A stretch of DNA of 64,000 nucleotides from the NCBI RefSeq assembly GCF_004353505.1, contig NZ_SMNQ01000016.1, positions 87,620-151,619 on the forward strand, in the 5' to 3' direction. This stretch comes from Streptomyces sp. WAC05374 (lineage in GTDB: Bacteria > Actinomycetota > Actinomycetes > Streptomycetales > Streptomycetaceae). Below, piece after piece: positions 48,534 to 57,065 of the stretch (positions are counted from its first letter, which is position 1; each line of letters begins with the position of its first letter). The position numbers and the translations under genes are program-made. Below the pieces are notes generated by a model. The model was not told the origin of the DNA, did not search any database, and saw only the letters and a list, made by a program, of their open reading frames with translations.

Positions 48534-49916
48534 ATGTCGGAGACCGCATCCACCGCCCGGGCCCCGGTCGCCCTGCTCCCCTCCCTGGTACCGCTGCTCC
48601 ACGAATGGCTGCCCCGGCAGCGCTGGTTCGCCGGCAAGGGGCGCCCCGTCACGGGCTTCACCCTCGTCTCGGCGACCGAACTGCTCCCGCTCGACACCAC
48701 CGGGCCGGGGCTGCTGCACCTGCTCGTGCGGGTGCAGCAGCCCGGACTCAACACCGCCGCCCAGGGCGACTGCTACCAGGTGCTGCTGGGCGTGCGGGCC
48801 GGCCTGCCGCCCCAGCTCGCGCACGCCCTGATCGGCCACGTCCCGGACGGCCCGCTGGCCGGGCGCACGATCTACGAGGGGCTGAGCGACCCACGGCTCG
48901 CCACGCTCCTGCTGGAACGGTTGCGCACTCCCGGCCCGATGGGTCCGCTGCGGTTCTCCAGGACCGTCGCCATCCCCGAGGGGCTCACCCCGCGCGTCCT
49001 GGACGCCGAGCAGTCCAACTCGTCACTGGTGTACGGCGATGCGTACATCCTGAAGGTCTTCCGCCGGGTCTACCCGGGCGCCAACCCGGACCTGGAGCTG
49101 CCGCTCGCGCTCGCCCGCGCCGGCTGCACCCGGGTGCCCGCGCCCGTCGCCTGGTACGAGACCGGCAACGGCCGCCCGGAGGCCAGCACCCTGGGCGTGC
49201 TCCAGCCCTATCTGCGCGGCTCCCAGGACGGCTGGCAGCTCGCGCTGGACGCGCTCGGCGCCGGGCGGGGCTTCACCACCGAGGCCCGCGCGCTGGGCCG
49301 GGCCACCGCCGAGGTCCACACCGCGCTCGCCGACGCCCTGCCGACGGTCGCCCTGGGACGCCCGCAGACCGAGAACCTGGTCCACGGGATGAGCCGCCGC
49401 CTGGACGCCGCCGCGCAGGCGGTGCCCGCGCTGATGCCGTACGTCCCCGGGCTGCGCGCCGCGTTCGAGGCGGTCGCCGAGCTGCGCTCGGGCAGCCGGC
49501 TGTGGCGGGCCCAGCGGGTCCACGGCGACCTGCACCTGGGCCAGACGCTCCGCACCCGTGACGGCGACTGGTCGGTGATCGACTTCGAGGGTGAGCCCGC
49601 GAAGCCGCTCGCCGAGCGCCGCCGCCCCCAGCCCCCGGTGCGTGACGTGGCCGGCATGCTGCGCTCGTTCGACTACGCGGCCCGCTCCTACCGCCCCTGG
49701 AACCCGGACTGGGCGGAGCGGTGCCGGGAGGCGTACTGCACCGGGTACGCCGAGGCATCGGGCACCGACCCGCGCGCCGAGCCCGCGCTGCTGCGCGCCT
49801 ACGAGACGGACAAGGCCGTGTACGAGGTCGTGTACGAGGCCCGGCACCGCCCCGACTGGCTCCCGGTCCCGATGGCGGCCATCCGCCGCCTGGCCGCGCA
49901 GACCACCACTCCGTGA
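48534..49916 (+). CDS. mak: Maltokinase (Pep2/Mak)
   Basis: A 460-residue kinase making maltose 1-phosphate from maltose and ATP, the donor for GlgE. The N-cap region is LHEWLPRQRWFAGKGRPV, typical of mycobacterial Mak. The catalytic loop is RVHGDLHLGQTL (Asp as base, Gln-containing metal site), and the DFG-equivalent is VIDFEGEPAKPLAERRRP. The fold is aminoglycoside-phosphotransferase-like. AAAGGACG precedes the ATG. In mycobacteria TreS and Pep2 form a complex; the genes are neighbours here but are split by a terminator. Confidence 0.96.
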   Translation: MSETASTARAPVALLPSLVPLLHEWLPRQRWFAGKGRPVTGFTLVSATELLPLDTTGPGLLHLLVRVQQPGLNTAAQGDCYQVLLGVRAGLPPQLAHALIGHVPDGPLAGRTIYEGLSDPRLATLLLERLRTPGPMGPLRFSRTVAIPEGLTPRVLDAEQSNSSLVYGDAYILKVFRRVYPGANPDLELPLALARAGCTRVPAPVAWYETGNGRPEASTLGVLQPYLRGSQDGWQLALDALGAGRGFTTEARALGRATAEVHTALADALPTVALGRPQTENLVHGMSRRLDAAAQAVPALMPYVPGLRAAFEAVAELRSGSRLWRAQRVHGDLHLGQTLRTRDGDWSVIDFEGEPAKPLAERRRPQPPVRDVAGMLRSFDYAARSYRPWNPDWAERCREAYCTGYAEASGTDPRAEPALLRAYETDKAVYEVVYEARHRPDWLPVPMAAIRRLAAQTTTP

Positions 49917-49945
49917 TGTGAACGCCCATGAGGAGGCCCTCCCCC

Positions 49946-52252
49946 GTGACCCCCCGTCGTCCCACCCGAAGCCCCGCCGCCGAACCGGCCGCCAAGAAGG
50001 CCCCGGCCACCAGGAAGACCCCCGTGGGGGACGCCACCGCCCTCCCCGCGCCGCCGCCCGGCGCCCCGCCGGCGCCCCGCACGGGCGACGCCGGTGCCGT
50101 GCCCGCCGCCCCGCTCGACCCGGCCGACCGCGGCCGGCTGCTCGCGGGTGAGCACCACGACCCGCACGGCCTGCTGGGCGCCCACCCGGTCGAGGGCGGC
50201 ATCGCCGTCCGGGCCCTGCGGCCGTGCGCGAGGAGCGTGGCCGTGCTCGTGGACGGGGCGCGCACCGAACTGCACGACGACGGGGACGGGCTGTTCTCGA
50301 CCGTGCTGCCGCTCACCGAGGTACCGGCGTACACCTTCCGGGTGACGTACGACTCCTCGGTCACCGAGGTGGAGGACCCGTACCGCTTCCTGCCCGCGCT
50401 CGGGGAGCTGGACCTGCACCTGATCGGCGAGGGCCGGCACGAGGAGCTGTGGAAGGCGCTCGGCGCCCACCCGATGACCCACCAGGGCGTCACCGGCACC
50501 CGCTTCACCGTGTGGGCACCCAACGCGCGGGGGGTGCGGCTGGTCGGCGAGTTCAACTACTGGGACGCGGGCACCGGCCTGCCCCTGCGGTCGCTGGGGC
50601 GCAGCGGCGTGTGGGAGCTGTTCGTGCCCGGCATGGGCGAGGGCGCGCTCTACAAGTTCGCGGTCACCGGGCCGGACGGTCACTGTTCGCTGCGCGCCGA
50701 CCCGATGGCCCGCCGCACGCAGTGCCCGCCGGAGACGGCGTCGGTCGTCACGGCCTCGCACTACGAGTGGCAGGACGAGCGGTGGATGGCGCACCGGGGT
50801 GACCGGCCGGTGCACGAGGCGCCCTTCTCGGTGTACGAGGTGCACCTGCCCTCGTGGCGGCCCGGGCTCACGTACCGGGAGCTGGCCGAGGAGCTGCCCG
50901 CGTACGTCAAGGACCTCGGGTTCACGCACATCGAGCTGATGCCGGTCGCCGAGCACCCCTACAGCCCGTCCTGGGGCTACCAGGTCACCTCGTACTACGC
51001 GCCCACGGCCCGCCTCGGCACGCCCGACGACTTCAAGTACTTCGTCGACGCCTGCCACCGCGCCGGGATCGGTGTGCTGGTCGACTGGGTGCCCGCGCAC
51101 TTCCCCAAGGACGACTGGGCGCTCGCCCGCTTCGACGGCACACCGCTGTACGAGCACCCCGACCCCCGGCGCGCCGAGCACCCCGACTGGGGCACCCTCG
51201 AGTTCGACTACGGCCGCACGGAGGTGCGCAACTTCCTCGTCGCCAACGCCGTGTACTGGTGCGAGGAGTTCCACGTCGACGGGCTGCGGGTCGACGCGGT
51301 CGCGTCCATGCTGTACCTGGACTACTCGCGCGAGGGCGGCGACTGGGCGCCGAACGAGCACGGCGGCCGGGAGAACTTCGACGCGGTCGCCTTCCTCCAG
51401 GAGATGAACGCCACCGTCTACCGCCGCTGCCCGGGTGTGGTGACCATCGCCGAGGAGTCCACGGCCTGGGAGGGCGTCACCCGCCCCACCGACAGCGGCG
51501 GGCTCGGCTTCGGCCTGAAGTGGAACATGGGCTGGATGCACGACTCGCTGGTGTACGTCTCCAAGGAACCCGTGCACCGCAAGTACCACCACAACGAGAT
51601 GACGTTCTCGATGGTGTACGCCTACAGCGAGAACTACGTGCTGCCCATCTCGCACGACGAGGTGGTGCACGGCAAGCAGGCGCTGGTGACCAAGATGCCC
51701 GGCGACTGGTGGCAGCGGCGCGCCAACCAGCGTGCGTACCTGGGCTTCATGTGGGCGCACCCGGGCAAGCAACTGCTGTTCATGGGGCAGGAGTTCGCCC
51801 AGGGCGCGGAGTGGTCGGAGGCGCACGGCCCGGAGTGGTGGCTGACGGAGGACGACTACCACTCGGCGGGCGACCACCGGTCCATGCGGGACCTGGTGCG
51901 GGACCTGAACGCGGTGTACGCGGCGACACCGGCGCTGTGGGAGCGCGACACCGTCCCGGAGGGCTTCCAGTGGTCCCTCGGTGACGCGGCCGAGGACAAC
52001 GTGTTCGCCTTCCTCCGGTACGACGCCCAGGGGTCGCCCCTGCTGTCGGTGAGCAACTTCTCCCCGGTGGTGCGGCACGAGTACCGGCTGTGGGTGCCGG
52101 AGGGGACCGCGGCGTGGGCGGAGGTCCTCAACACCGACGCGGCCGGGTACGGCGGCAGCGACGTGCGCAACCCCGACCCGGTGAAGCCGGAGGCGGGGCA
52201 CGTCCGGCTGACGCTGCCGCCGCTGGCGACGGTCTGGCTGAAGCCGGCGTGA
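49946..52252 (+). CDS. glgB: 1,4-alpha-glucan branching enzyme
   Basis: GH13_9 branching enzyme, about 768 residues, introducing alpha-1,6 branches into the GlgE product. An N-terminal Ala/Pro/Lys-rich leader precedes two CBM48-type domains (HDPHGLLGAHPVEGG; GTRFTVWAPNARGVRLVGEF) and the barrel. Catalytic residues are Asp450 in GLRVDAVASMLYLDY, Glu503 in TIAEESTAW and Asp571 in LPISHDEVVHGK. GTG at 49946 is favoured because AGGAGG lies nine bases upstream; ATG at 49928 is in frame but lacks a ribosome binding site. Probably cotranscribed with mak. Confidence 0.96.
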   Translation: MTPRRPTRSPAAEPAAKKAPATRKTPVGDATALPAPPPGAPPAPRTGDAGAVPAAPLDPADRGRLLAGEHHDPHGLLGAHPVEGGIAVRALRPCARSVAVLVDGARTELHDDGDGLFSTVLPLTEVPAYTFRVTYDSSVTEVEDPYRFLPALGELDLHLIGEGRHEELWKALGAHPMTHQGVTGTRFTVWAPNARGVRLVGEFNYWDAGTGLPLRSLGRSGVWELFVPGMGEGALYKFAVTGPDGHCSLRADPMARRTQCPPETASVVTASHYEWQDERWMAHRGDRPVHEAPFSVYEVHLPSWRPGLTYRELAEELPAYVKDLGFTHIELMPVAEHPYSPSWGYQVTSYYAPTARLGTPDDFKYFVDACHRAGIGVLVDWVPAHFPKDDWALARFDGTPLYEHPDPRRAEHPDWGTLEFDYGRTEVRNFLVANAVYWCEEFHVDGLRVDAVASMLYLDYSREGGDWAPNEHGGRENFDAVAFLQEMNATVYRRCPGVVTIAEESTAWEGVTRPTDSGGLGFGLKWNMGWMHDSLVYVSKEPVHRKYHHNEMTFSMVYAYSENYVLPISHDEVVHGKQALVTKMPGDWWQRRANQRAYLGFMWAHPGKQLLFMGQEFAQGAEWSEAHGPEWWLTEDDYHSAGDHRSMRDLVRDLNAVYAATPALWERDTVPEGFQWSLGDAAEDNVFAFLRYDAQGSPLLSVSNFSPVVRHEYRLWVPEGTAAWAEVLNTDAAGYGGSDVRNPDPVKPEAGHVRLTLPPLATVWLKPA

Positions 52253-52258
52253 AACGGT

Positions 52259-52288
52259 GGGCGGGGAGGCCGGCCGGTCTCCCCGCCC
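52259..52288 (+). terminator. Convergent terminator of glgB and helR
   Basis: GGGCGGGGAG (52259-52268) and CTCCCCGCCC (52279-52288) form a perfect 10-base stem in the 46-base gap between the convergent genes; it can serve both strands. Confidence 0.8.
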
Positions 52289-52298
52289 GTCCGTCCCG

Positions 52299-54521
52299 TC
52301 AGCCGGTGACGCGCACGACGCCGAGGCGCTGGGTGGCGCGGGTCAGTGCCACGTACAGGTCGTTGACGCCGTGCGGCCCGCCGGACCGGATGGCGTCCGG
52401 GTCGGCGACGATCACGGTGTCGAACTCCAGGCCCTTGGCCTGGCGCGGCTCCAGCAGGACGACCGGCCGGGTGAGGTCGGGGTCCGGGCCGTGCGCGGCG
52501 TCCGGCAGTGCGGCGGTCAGCGCCGGGTGGTGCGGCGCCGGGGCGATGACGGCGAGCCGGCCCTCGGCGGGGCGTTCCCGGCGTACGGCGGCGGCGACCT
52601 CCCCGGGCAGGTCGTCCGTCACGCGCTCCCAGGGCGGCACGCCGGTGGAGCGCACCGAGCGGGGCGGCCGGAAGTCCGGGTCCTCGGCCCGGCGCACGGC
52701 CGCCGCGACCTCCATGATCTCCGCGGGCGTGCGGTAGTTGACGCCGAGGCGCACGTGGTCGAAGCGGTCGCCGACGTACGGGCCGAGGATTTCCCGCCAG
52801 GAGCCGCAGCTCGCGGCGTCGCCGGTCTGGGCCGGGTCGCCGACCAGTGTCATCGAGCGGGTGGGGATGCGGCGCATCAGCAGCCGCCAGGCCATCGCGG
52901 ACAGCTCCTGCGCCTCGTCGACGATGACGTGCCCGAACGCCCAGGTGCGGTCGGCCGCGGCGCGTTCGGCGGCGCTGCGGTGGTCCGCCTCCTCCTGCCG
53001 CTCGGCGAACCGTTCGGCGTCGATGATGTCGTGGGCGCCGAGCACCTCCGACTCCACGTCCTCGAACTCGTACGTCCGCGAGGCGTAGGCGACGTCCAGC
53101 ACGCCCTGCGCGTAGGCGATCCGCTCGCGCCGCTCCCGTTCGGCGGCGGCGCGCTCGGCGGTGTCGTCGTGCCCGAGCAGCTCGGCCGCCTCGTCCAGGA
53201 GCGGGACGTCGGCCTCGGTCCACGGACCGCCCTCGCGGCGGACGAACTCGGCCTCGCCGTCGGGGAGGTAGCCGTCCGGCTCGGCGAGGAAGGCGGAGAC
53301 GAGCGCCTGCGGGGTGAGCACGGGCCACAGCTCGTCGATCGCGGCGTGGACGCGGGAGCTCGCGGCGATCTCCTTGCGCATCTGGGTGATGTCGGAGCGG
53401 TCGAGGAGGTTGGGGCCGCCGAAGGGGTCCGCGCCGAGCCGCTCGGCGAGCTGGTCGGTGAGGGCGTCGATGACGCGGAAGGCGAACCGGGGGCGGGCGA
53501 GGTTGTGCGGCAGTCCGGTGGAGCGGGCGTCCCAGCGGGCGTCCTCGGCCATGTCGCGGTCGAGCAGGAGCGTGCCGTAGCCGTCGTGGTCGATCTCGAG
53601 GGGCGCGTGGGTGGGCGGCACGGTCTGCCGGTCGCGCAGCACCCGGGCGAGGACGTCCGCCATGGTGGCGCGGCCCTTGATCTCGGCGGCCTCGGGGGTC
53701 TCGGTGCCGGTGGCGTGGACGCCGGGGAACAGCTCGCCGGGGGTGGCCAGCAGCACCCCGGTCTCGCCGAGCGAGGGCAGGACCTCTCCGATGTAGCCGA
53801 GGAAGGCGGGGTTGGGGCCGACGATGAGGACGGCGCGGCGGGCGAGCTGCTCGCGGTGGGCGTAGAGGAGGTACGCGGCGCGGTGCAGGGCGACGGCGGT
53901 CTTGCCGGTGCCGGGGCCGCCCTCGACGACGAGGACGCCGTGGTGCGGGGCGCGGATGATGCGGTCCTGCTCGGCCTGGATGGTCCGGACGATGTCGTTC
54001 ATGCGGCCGGTGCGGGCGGCGCCGAGCGCGGCGAGCAGGACCTCGTCGGCGTCGTGGCCCTCGTGCCCGGTGCGGGTGGTGTCGTTCAGGTCGAGGATCT
54101 CGTCGTGCAGGGCCGTGACCTCGCGCCCCTTGGTGCTGATGTGGCGCCGCCGGCGCAGTCCCATCGGTTCGTGGCCGGTGGCGAGGTAGAACGGCCGGGC
54201 GACCTCCGCGCGCCAGTCGACGACGAGCGGGGTGCGTTCCTCGTCGTCCTCGCGGATGCCGATGCGCCCGATGTGGTGGTCGCGGCCGTCACGGAATTCC
54301 AGCCGCCCGAAGCACAGTCCGTTCTCCCCGGCGTCGAAGGCGGCCAGCAGCCCGGACTGCTCGGCGACCAGCACATCGCGCTCCAGCCGCGCCTGGAACC
54401 CGGTTCCGTTGTCCCCGAGGGCGGCCCGGACGGCGGTGCGGGCCTCCTCGCGGAGGTGGTCGAGTCGCGCGTAGAGCTCATGGATGAATTGCTGCTCTTT
54501 CCGATATTCCTCGGTTGACAA
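52299..54521 (-). CDS. helR: HelR/HelD-type RNA polymerase-recycling ATPase
   Basis: UvrD-like superfamily 1 ATPase, 740 residues, of the HelD/HelR group that binds RNA polymerase; actinobacterial HelR can displace rifamycins. Walker A is VEGGPGTGKTAVALHRAAYL with Lys207. HelD-specific segments include the N-terminal coiled coil starting YRKEQQFIHELYARLDHLRE, the DWRAEVARPFY motif and HVIVDEAQELSAMAWRLL. The C-terminus ends with NDLYVALTRATQRLGVVRV. TTG at 54521 is the start, with AGGAG five bases upstream. I looked for a rifamycin-associated element upstream and did not recognise one. Confidence 0.9.
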   Translation of the reverse strand: MSTEEYRKEQQFIHELYARLDHLREEARTAVRAALGDNGTGFQARLERDVLVAEQSGLLAAFDAGENGLCFGRLEFRDGRDHHIGRIGIREDDEERTPLVVDWRAEVARPFYLATGHEPMGLRRRRHISTKGREVTALHDEILDLNDTTRTGHEGHDADEVLLAALGAARTGRMNDIVRTIQAEQDRIIRAPHHGVLVVEGGPGTGKTAVALHRAAYLLYAHREQLARRAVLIVGPNPAFLGYIGEVLPSLGETGVLLATPGELFPGVHATGTETPEAAEIKGRATMADVLARVLRDRQTVPPTHAPLEIDHDGYGTLLLDRDMAEDARWDARSTGLPHNLARPRFAFRVIDALTDQLAERLGADPFGGPNLLDRSDITQMRKEIAASSRVHAAIDELWPVLTPQALVSAFLAEPDGYLPDGEAEFVRREGGPWTEADVPLLDEAAELLGHDDTAERAAAERERRERIAYAQGVLDVAYASRTYEFEDVESEVLGAHDIIDAERFAERQEEADHRSAAERAAADRTWAFGHVIVDEAQELSAMAWRLLMRRIPTRSMTLVGDPAQTGDAASCGSWREILGPYVGDRFDHVRLGVNYRTPAEIMEVAAAVRRAEDPDFRPPRSVRSTGVPPWERVTDDLPGEVAAAVRRERPAEGRLAVIAPAPHHPALTAALPDAAHGPDPDLTRPVVLLEPRQAKGLEFDTVIVADPDAIRSGGPHGVNDLYVALTRATQRLGVVRVTG

Positions 54522-54610
54522 TCCGACTCCTGACGCGATAAAGTGCGTTTATTCAACTTCCGCATGCGGCCTGCCATATCCACATGCGAAACGTCAAATA
54601 TACGCGAGGA

Positions 54611-54643
54611 AACACCCCGGTCGTCAATTCCGACCGGGGTGTT
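54611..54643 (-). terminator. Terminator of Lrp-type gene
   Basis: AACACCCCGGTCG (54611-54623) and CGACCGGGGTGTT (54631-54643) form a perfect 13-base stem with a seven-base loop, between the minus-strand Lrp-type gene and helR. Confidence 0.85.
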
Positions 54644-54716
54644 CTTTATGCGCCTCGTGGTGCGCCGCGCGCCCCGGGGCGCGGCCGGCGTCCCGCCGGA
54701 CCGCCTCCGGTCCGCG

Positions 54717-55229
54717 TCAGGGCAGGAGCGGTTTGCGGGCGACCGGGGAGGAGAGCACCACCGACGTCGTCGTGCGGCCGAGCGCCGACGTCTGCTCCAG
54801 GACGTCCTCCAGGTGGACCGTGTCCGTCACCGCCACCTTGAGGATCCAGCAGTCCTCCCCCACCACGTGGTGGGCCTCCAGGACCTCCGGCCGGGCGAGC
54901 AGCTCCAGGGTCCTTGGGTGCTTGAAGGTGTAGCCGCCGTGCGGGTTGACCCGGATGAACGCCTGGATGCCGTAGCCGAGCCGGGCGGGGGACACATGGG
55001 CGCCGTAGCCCGTGATGGCGCCGCACGACTCCAGGCGGCGGACCCGCTCGGCGACGGCCGCCGGGCTGAGCCGGACGCGGCGGCCCAGCTCGCTCAGCCT
55101 GATGCGGCCGTCGGTCTGGACGAGCTCCAGGATCTGCCGGTCGACCGGGTCGAACACGGGCGCCGGTGTTTCGTTGGCGGCGGGACGCGCATACCGTTGT
55201 TCTTTCGGTGCGGCGGCTGTTTCTCCCAC
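54717..55229 (-). CDS. Lrp/AsnC family transcriptional regulator
   Basis: A 170-residue feast/famine regulator. A short disordered N-terminus precedes the winged helix-turn-helix (FDPVDRQILELVQTDGRI and LSPAAVAERVRRLESCG), then the RAM ligand-binding domain with EAHHVVGEDCWILKVAV and the C-terminal LGRTTTSVVLSSPV. GTG at 55229 follows GGGGGA. The gene is divergent from the reductase at 55275 with only 45 bases between start codons, so the promoters overlap and it probably regulates that pair or itself. Ligand, likely an amino acid, is unknown. Confidence 0.92.
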   Translation of the reverse strand: MGETAAAPKEQRYARPAANETPAPVFDPVDRQILELVQTDGRIRLSELGRRVRLSPAAVAERVRRLESCGAITGYGAHVSPARLGYGIQAFIRVNPHGGYTFKHPRTLELLARPEVLEAHHVVGEDCWILKVAVTDTVHLEDVLEQTSALGRTTTSVVLSSPVARKPLLP

Positions 55230-55274
55230 GGTTCCCCCTTCATGCTGCGGCCCGTCAACGTAACACTTGAGCGC

Positions 55275-56150
55275 ATGCTGCGAATATGCGTGATCGGCGG
55301 GAGCCGGTATTTCGGAAAGCGCCTCATCGAGCGCCTGCTGACGTCGGGCCACCGGGTGACCGTCGTCAATCGCGGTTCCTCCGCGCCGCCCGCCGGGGCC
55401 TCGCACGTCGTCGCCGACCGGGACGACGAACAGGCCCTGCGGGCGGCCCTGGGCTCCCGGACGTTCGACGTGGTCGTCGACCAGGTCTGCTACACCCCGC
55501 GCCAGGCGGACATCGCCCGCCGCGTCCTCGGCCCGCGCACCCGGCGCTACGTCATGACCTCCACGGTGGAGGTGTACGACTCCGAGGACTCGGCGGCTCC
55601 CGTCCGGGAGGAGGCCGTCGATGCGCGCACCGTGGCCGTGGACCTGGACGCCGTTCTCCCCTACGGGGAGGGCAAGCGGCAGGCCGAGGCGGTCTTCGCC
55701 CAGGACCCTGCCCTGTCGTTCACGGCCGTGCGCGTCGCCCACGTCCTGGGCGGCGCCGACGACTTCACCGGCCGCCTCACGCACTATGCGGACCGGATAC
55801 GGGAGGGGCGGCCCATCGCCGTACCCACCGTGAACCACCCCGCGACCTATGTGTACGTGGAGGAGATCGCCGACTTCCTGGCGTGGGCGGCCGGGGCGGA
55901 CTTCACCGGTCCGGTCAACGCCGCGTCGCACGGCCCGCTGACGACGGCGGAGATCTGCGCGCCCCTCGAGGCGCGGCTCGGCCGCCGCGCCGTGTTCCGG
56001 GAGGTGGAGTCGGGTGAGGTGTCCCCGTTCTCCTTCCGGCGCGGGTACGCCATGGACAACGCCCGGGCCACGGCGCTCGGCCACTCCTTCCGGCACACCT
56101 CCGACTGGCTGGAACGGGCCGTCGGCGAGACGCTCGGGGGGCGGGCATGA
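55275..56150 (+). CDS. NAD-dependent epimerase/reductase-like protein
   Basis: Extended short-chain dehydrogenase-like protein, 291 residues, with Rossmann motif CVIGGSRYFGKRLIERLL and the later YGEGKRQAEAVFAQ segment (Tyr-Lys spaced by three as in active SDRs). The middle part, PATYVYVEEIADFLAWA, is typical of the isoflavone-reductase/mRNA-binding CSP41-like subgroup. Substrate unknown. Its stop overlaps the start of the aldo/keto reductase by 4 bases. Divergent from the Lrp-type gene. Confidence 0.85.
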   Translation: MLRICVIGGSRYFGKRLIERLLTSGHRVTVVNRGSSAPPAGASHVVADRDDEQALRAALGSRTFDVVVDQVCYTPRQADIARRVLGPRTRRYVMTSTVEVYDSEDSAAPVREEAVDARTVAVDLDAVLPYGEGKRQAEAVFAQDPALSFTAVRVAHVLGGADDFTGRLTHYADRIREGRPIAVPTVNHPATYVYVEEIADFLAWAAGADFTGPVNAASHGPLTTAEICAPLEARLGRRAVFREVESGEVSPFSFRRGYAMDNARATALGHSFRHTSDWLERAVGETLGGRA

Positions 56151-57019
56151 GGTACGTCGGGGACATCGCGGTCGGCCCGGTCGGACTCGGCGCCATGCCC
56201 CTGTCGATCGAGGGCCGGCCCGACGAGGCGCGTGCCGTGGCGACCGTCCACGCCGCGCTCGACGCGGGCGTCACGCTCATCGACACCGCCGACTCGTACC
56301 ACGTGCCCGGCGGCGGCGCCCCGGGCGACGGCGAACTGCTCGTCGCCCGCGCCCTCGCGGCGTACGGCCACCGTGACCGGGTGCTGGTCGCCACCAAGGG
56401 CGGCCGCGGCCGCACCCCGGACGGCGGCTGGACCGTCAACGGCGACCCGGGCCACCTGCGGCGCGCCGCCGAGGCGTCGGCGAGGAGGCTGGGCGTGGAG
56501 GCCATCGGGCTGTACCAGTTGCACAAGCCGGACCCGGCCGTGCCGTACGCCGAGTCGCTGGGCGCGCTGCGGGACCTGCTGGACGCGGGCACCATCCGGA
56601 CGGCGGGCGTCTCGAACGTGGACGTGGCGCAGATCCGCCTGGCCCGCGCCGTCCTGGGCGACAAGCTGGTCAGCGTCCAGAACCGGTACTCCCCCGCCGT
56701 CCGGGACGGCGAGCCGGAGCTGGCGCTCTGCACCGAGCTGGGGCTGGCGTTCCTGCCCTGGAGCCCGCTCGGCGGGATCTCGCGCAGTGCGCTGGACGGG
56801 CCGTCGGCGCGGGAGGCCGACCCCCGGTTCGGGGCGTTCCACCGGGTGGCGCGGGAGCGGGGGGTCAGCCCGCAGCGGGTGGCCCTGGCCTGGGCGCTGG
56901 CCCGGTCGCCGGTGGTCGTCCCCATCCCGGGGGCGAGCCGCCCGGAGACGGCCCGGGACTCGGCCGGGGCGGCGGAACTGGTGCTGGACGAGCGGGAGCT
57001 GGCGCTGCTCGGCCCGTGA
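56147..57019 (+). CDS. Aldo/keto reductase
   Basis: TIM-barrel NADPH oxidoreductase, 290 residues. The catalytic tetrad is visible as Asp in TLIDTADSY with its Tyr, Lys in VLVATKGG, and His in LYQLHKPD. The cofactor region is near SPVVVPIPGASRPE. Substrate unknown. Translationally coupled to the upstream reductase, so both may act in one detoxification or metabolic step. A strong inverted repeat overlaps its stop codon. Confidence 0.92.
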   Translation: MRYVGDIAVGPVGLGAMPLSIEGRPDEARAVATVHAALDAGVTLIDTADSYHVPGGGAPGDGELLVARALAAYGHRDRVLVATKGGRGRTPDGGWTVNGDPGHLRRAAEASARRLGVEAIGLYQLHKPDPAVPYAESLGALRDLLDAGTIRTAGVSNVDVAQIRLARAVLGDKLVSVQNRYSPAVRDGEPELALCTELGLAFLPWSPLGGISRSALDGPSAREADPRFGAFHRVARERGVSPQRVALAWALARSPVVVPIPGASRPETARDSAGAAELVLDERELALLGP

Positions 57020-57049
57020 CGTGCGGCCCCCCGGCGGCACGTCACGGGC
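57012..57049. terminator. Convergent terminator overlapping a stop codon
   Basis: GCCCGTGACGTGC (57012-57024) pairs perfectly with GCACGTCACGGGC (57037-57049). The left arm includes the TGA stop of the aldo/keto reductase gene; the structure also serves the minus-strand exporter gene ending at 57066. Confidence 0.8.
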
Positions 57050-57065
57050 CCAGCCGTGCGGGGGC

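Noticed and set aside
54522..54612. Possible rifamycin-associated element before helR
   Set aside because: I looked for the expected long inverted repeat and saw only GCATGCGG/CCACATGC with a mismatch, which does not fit.
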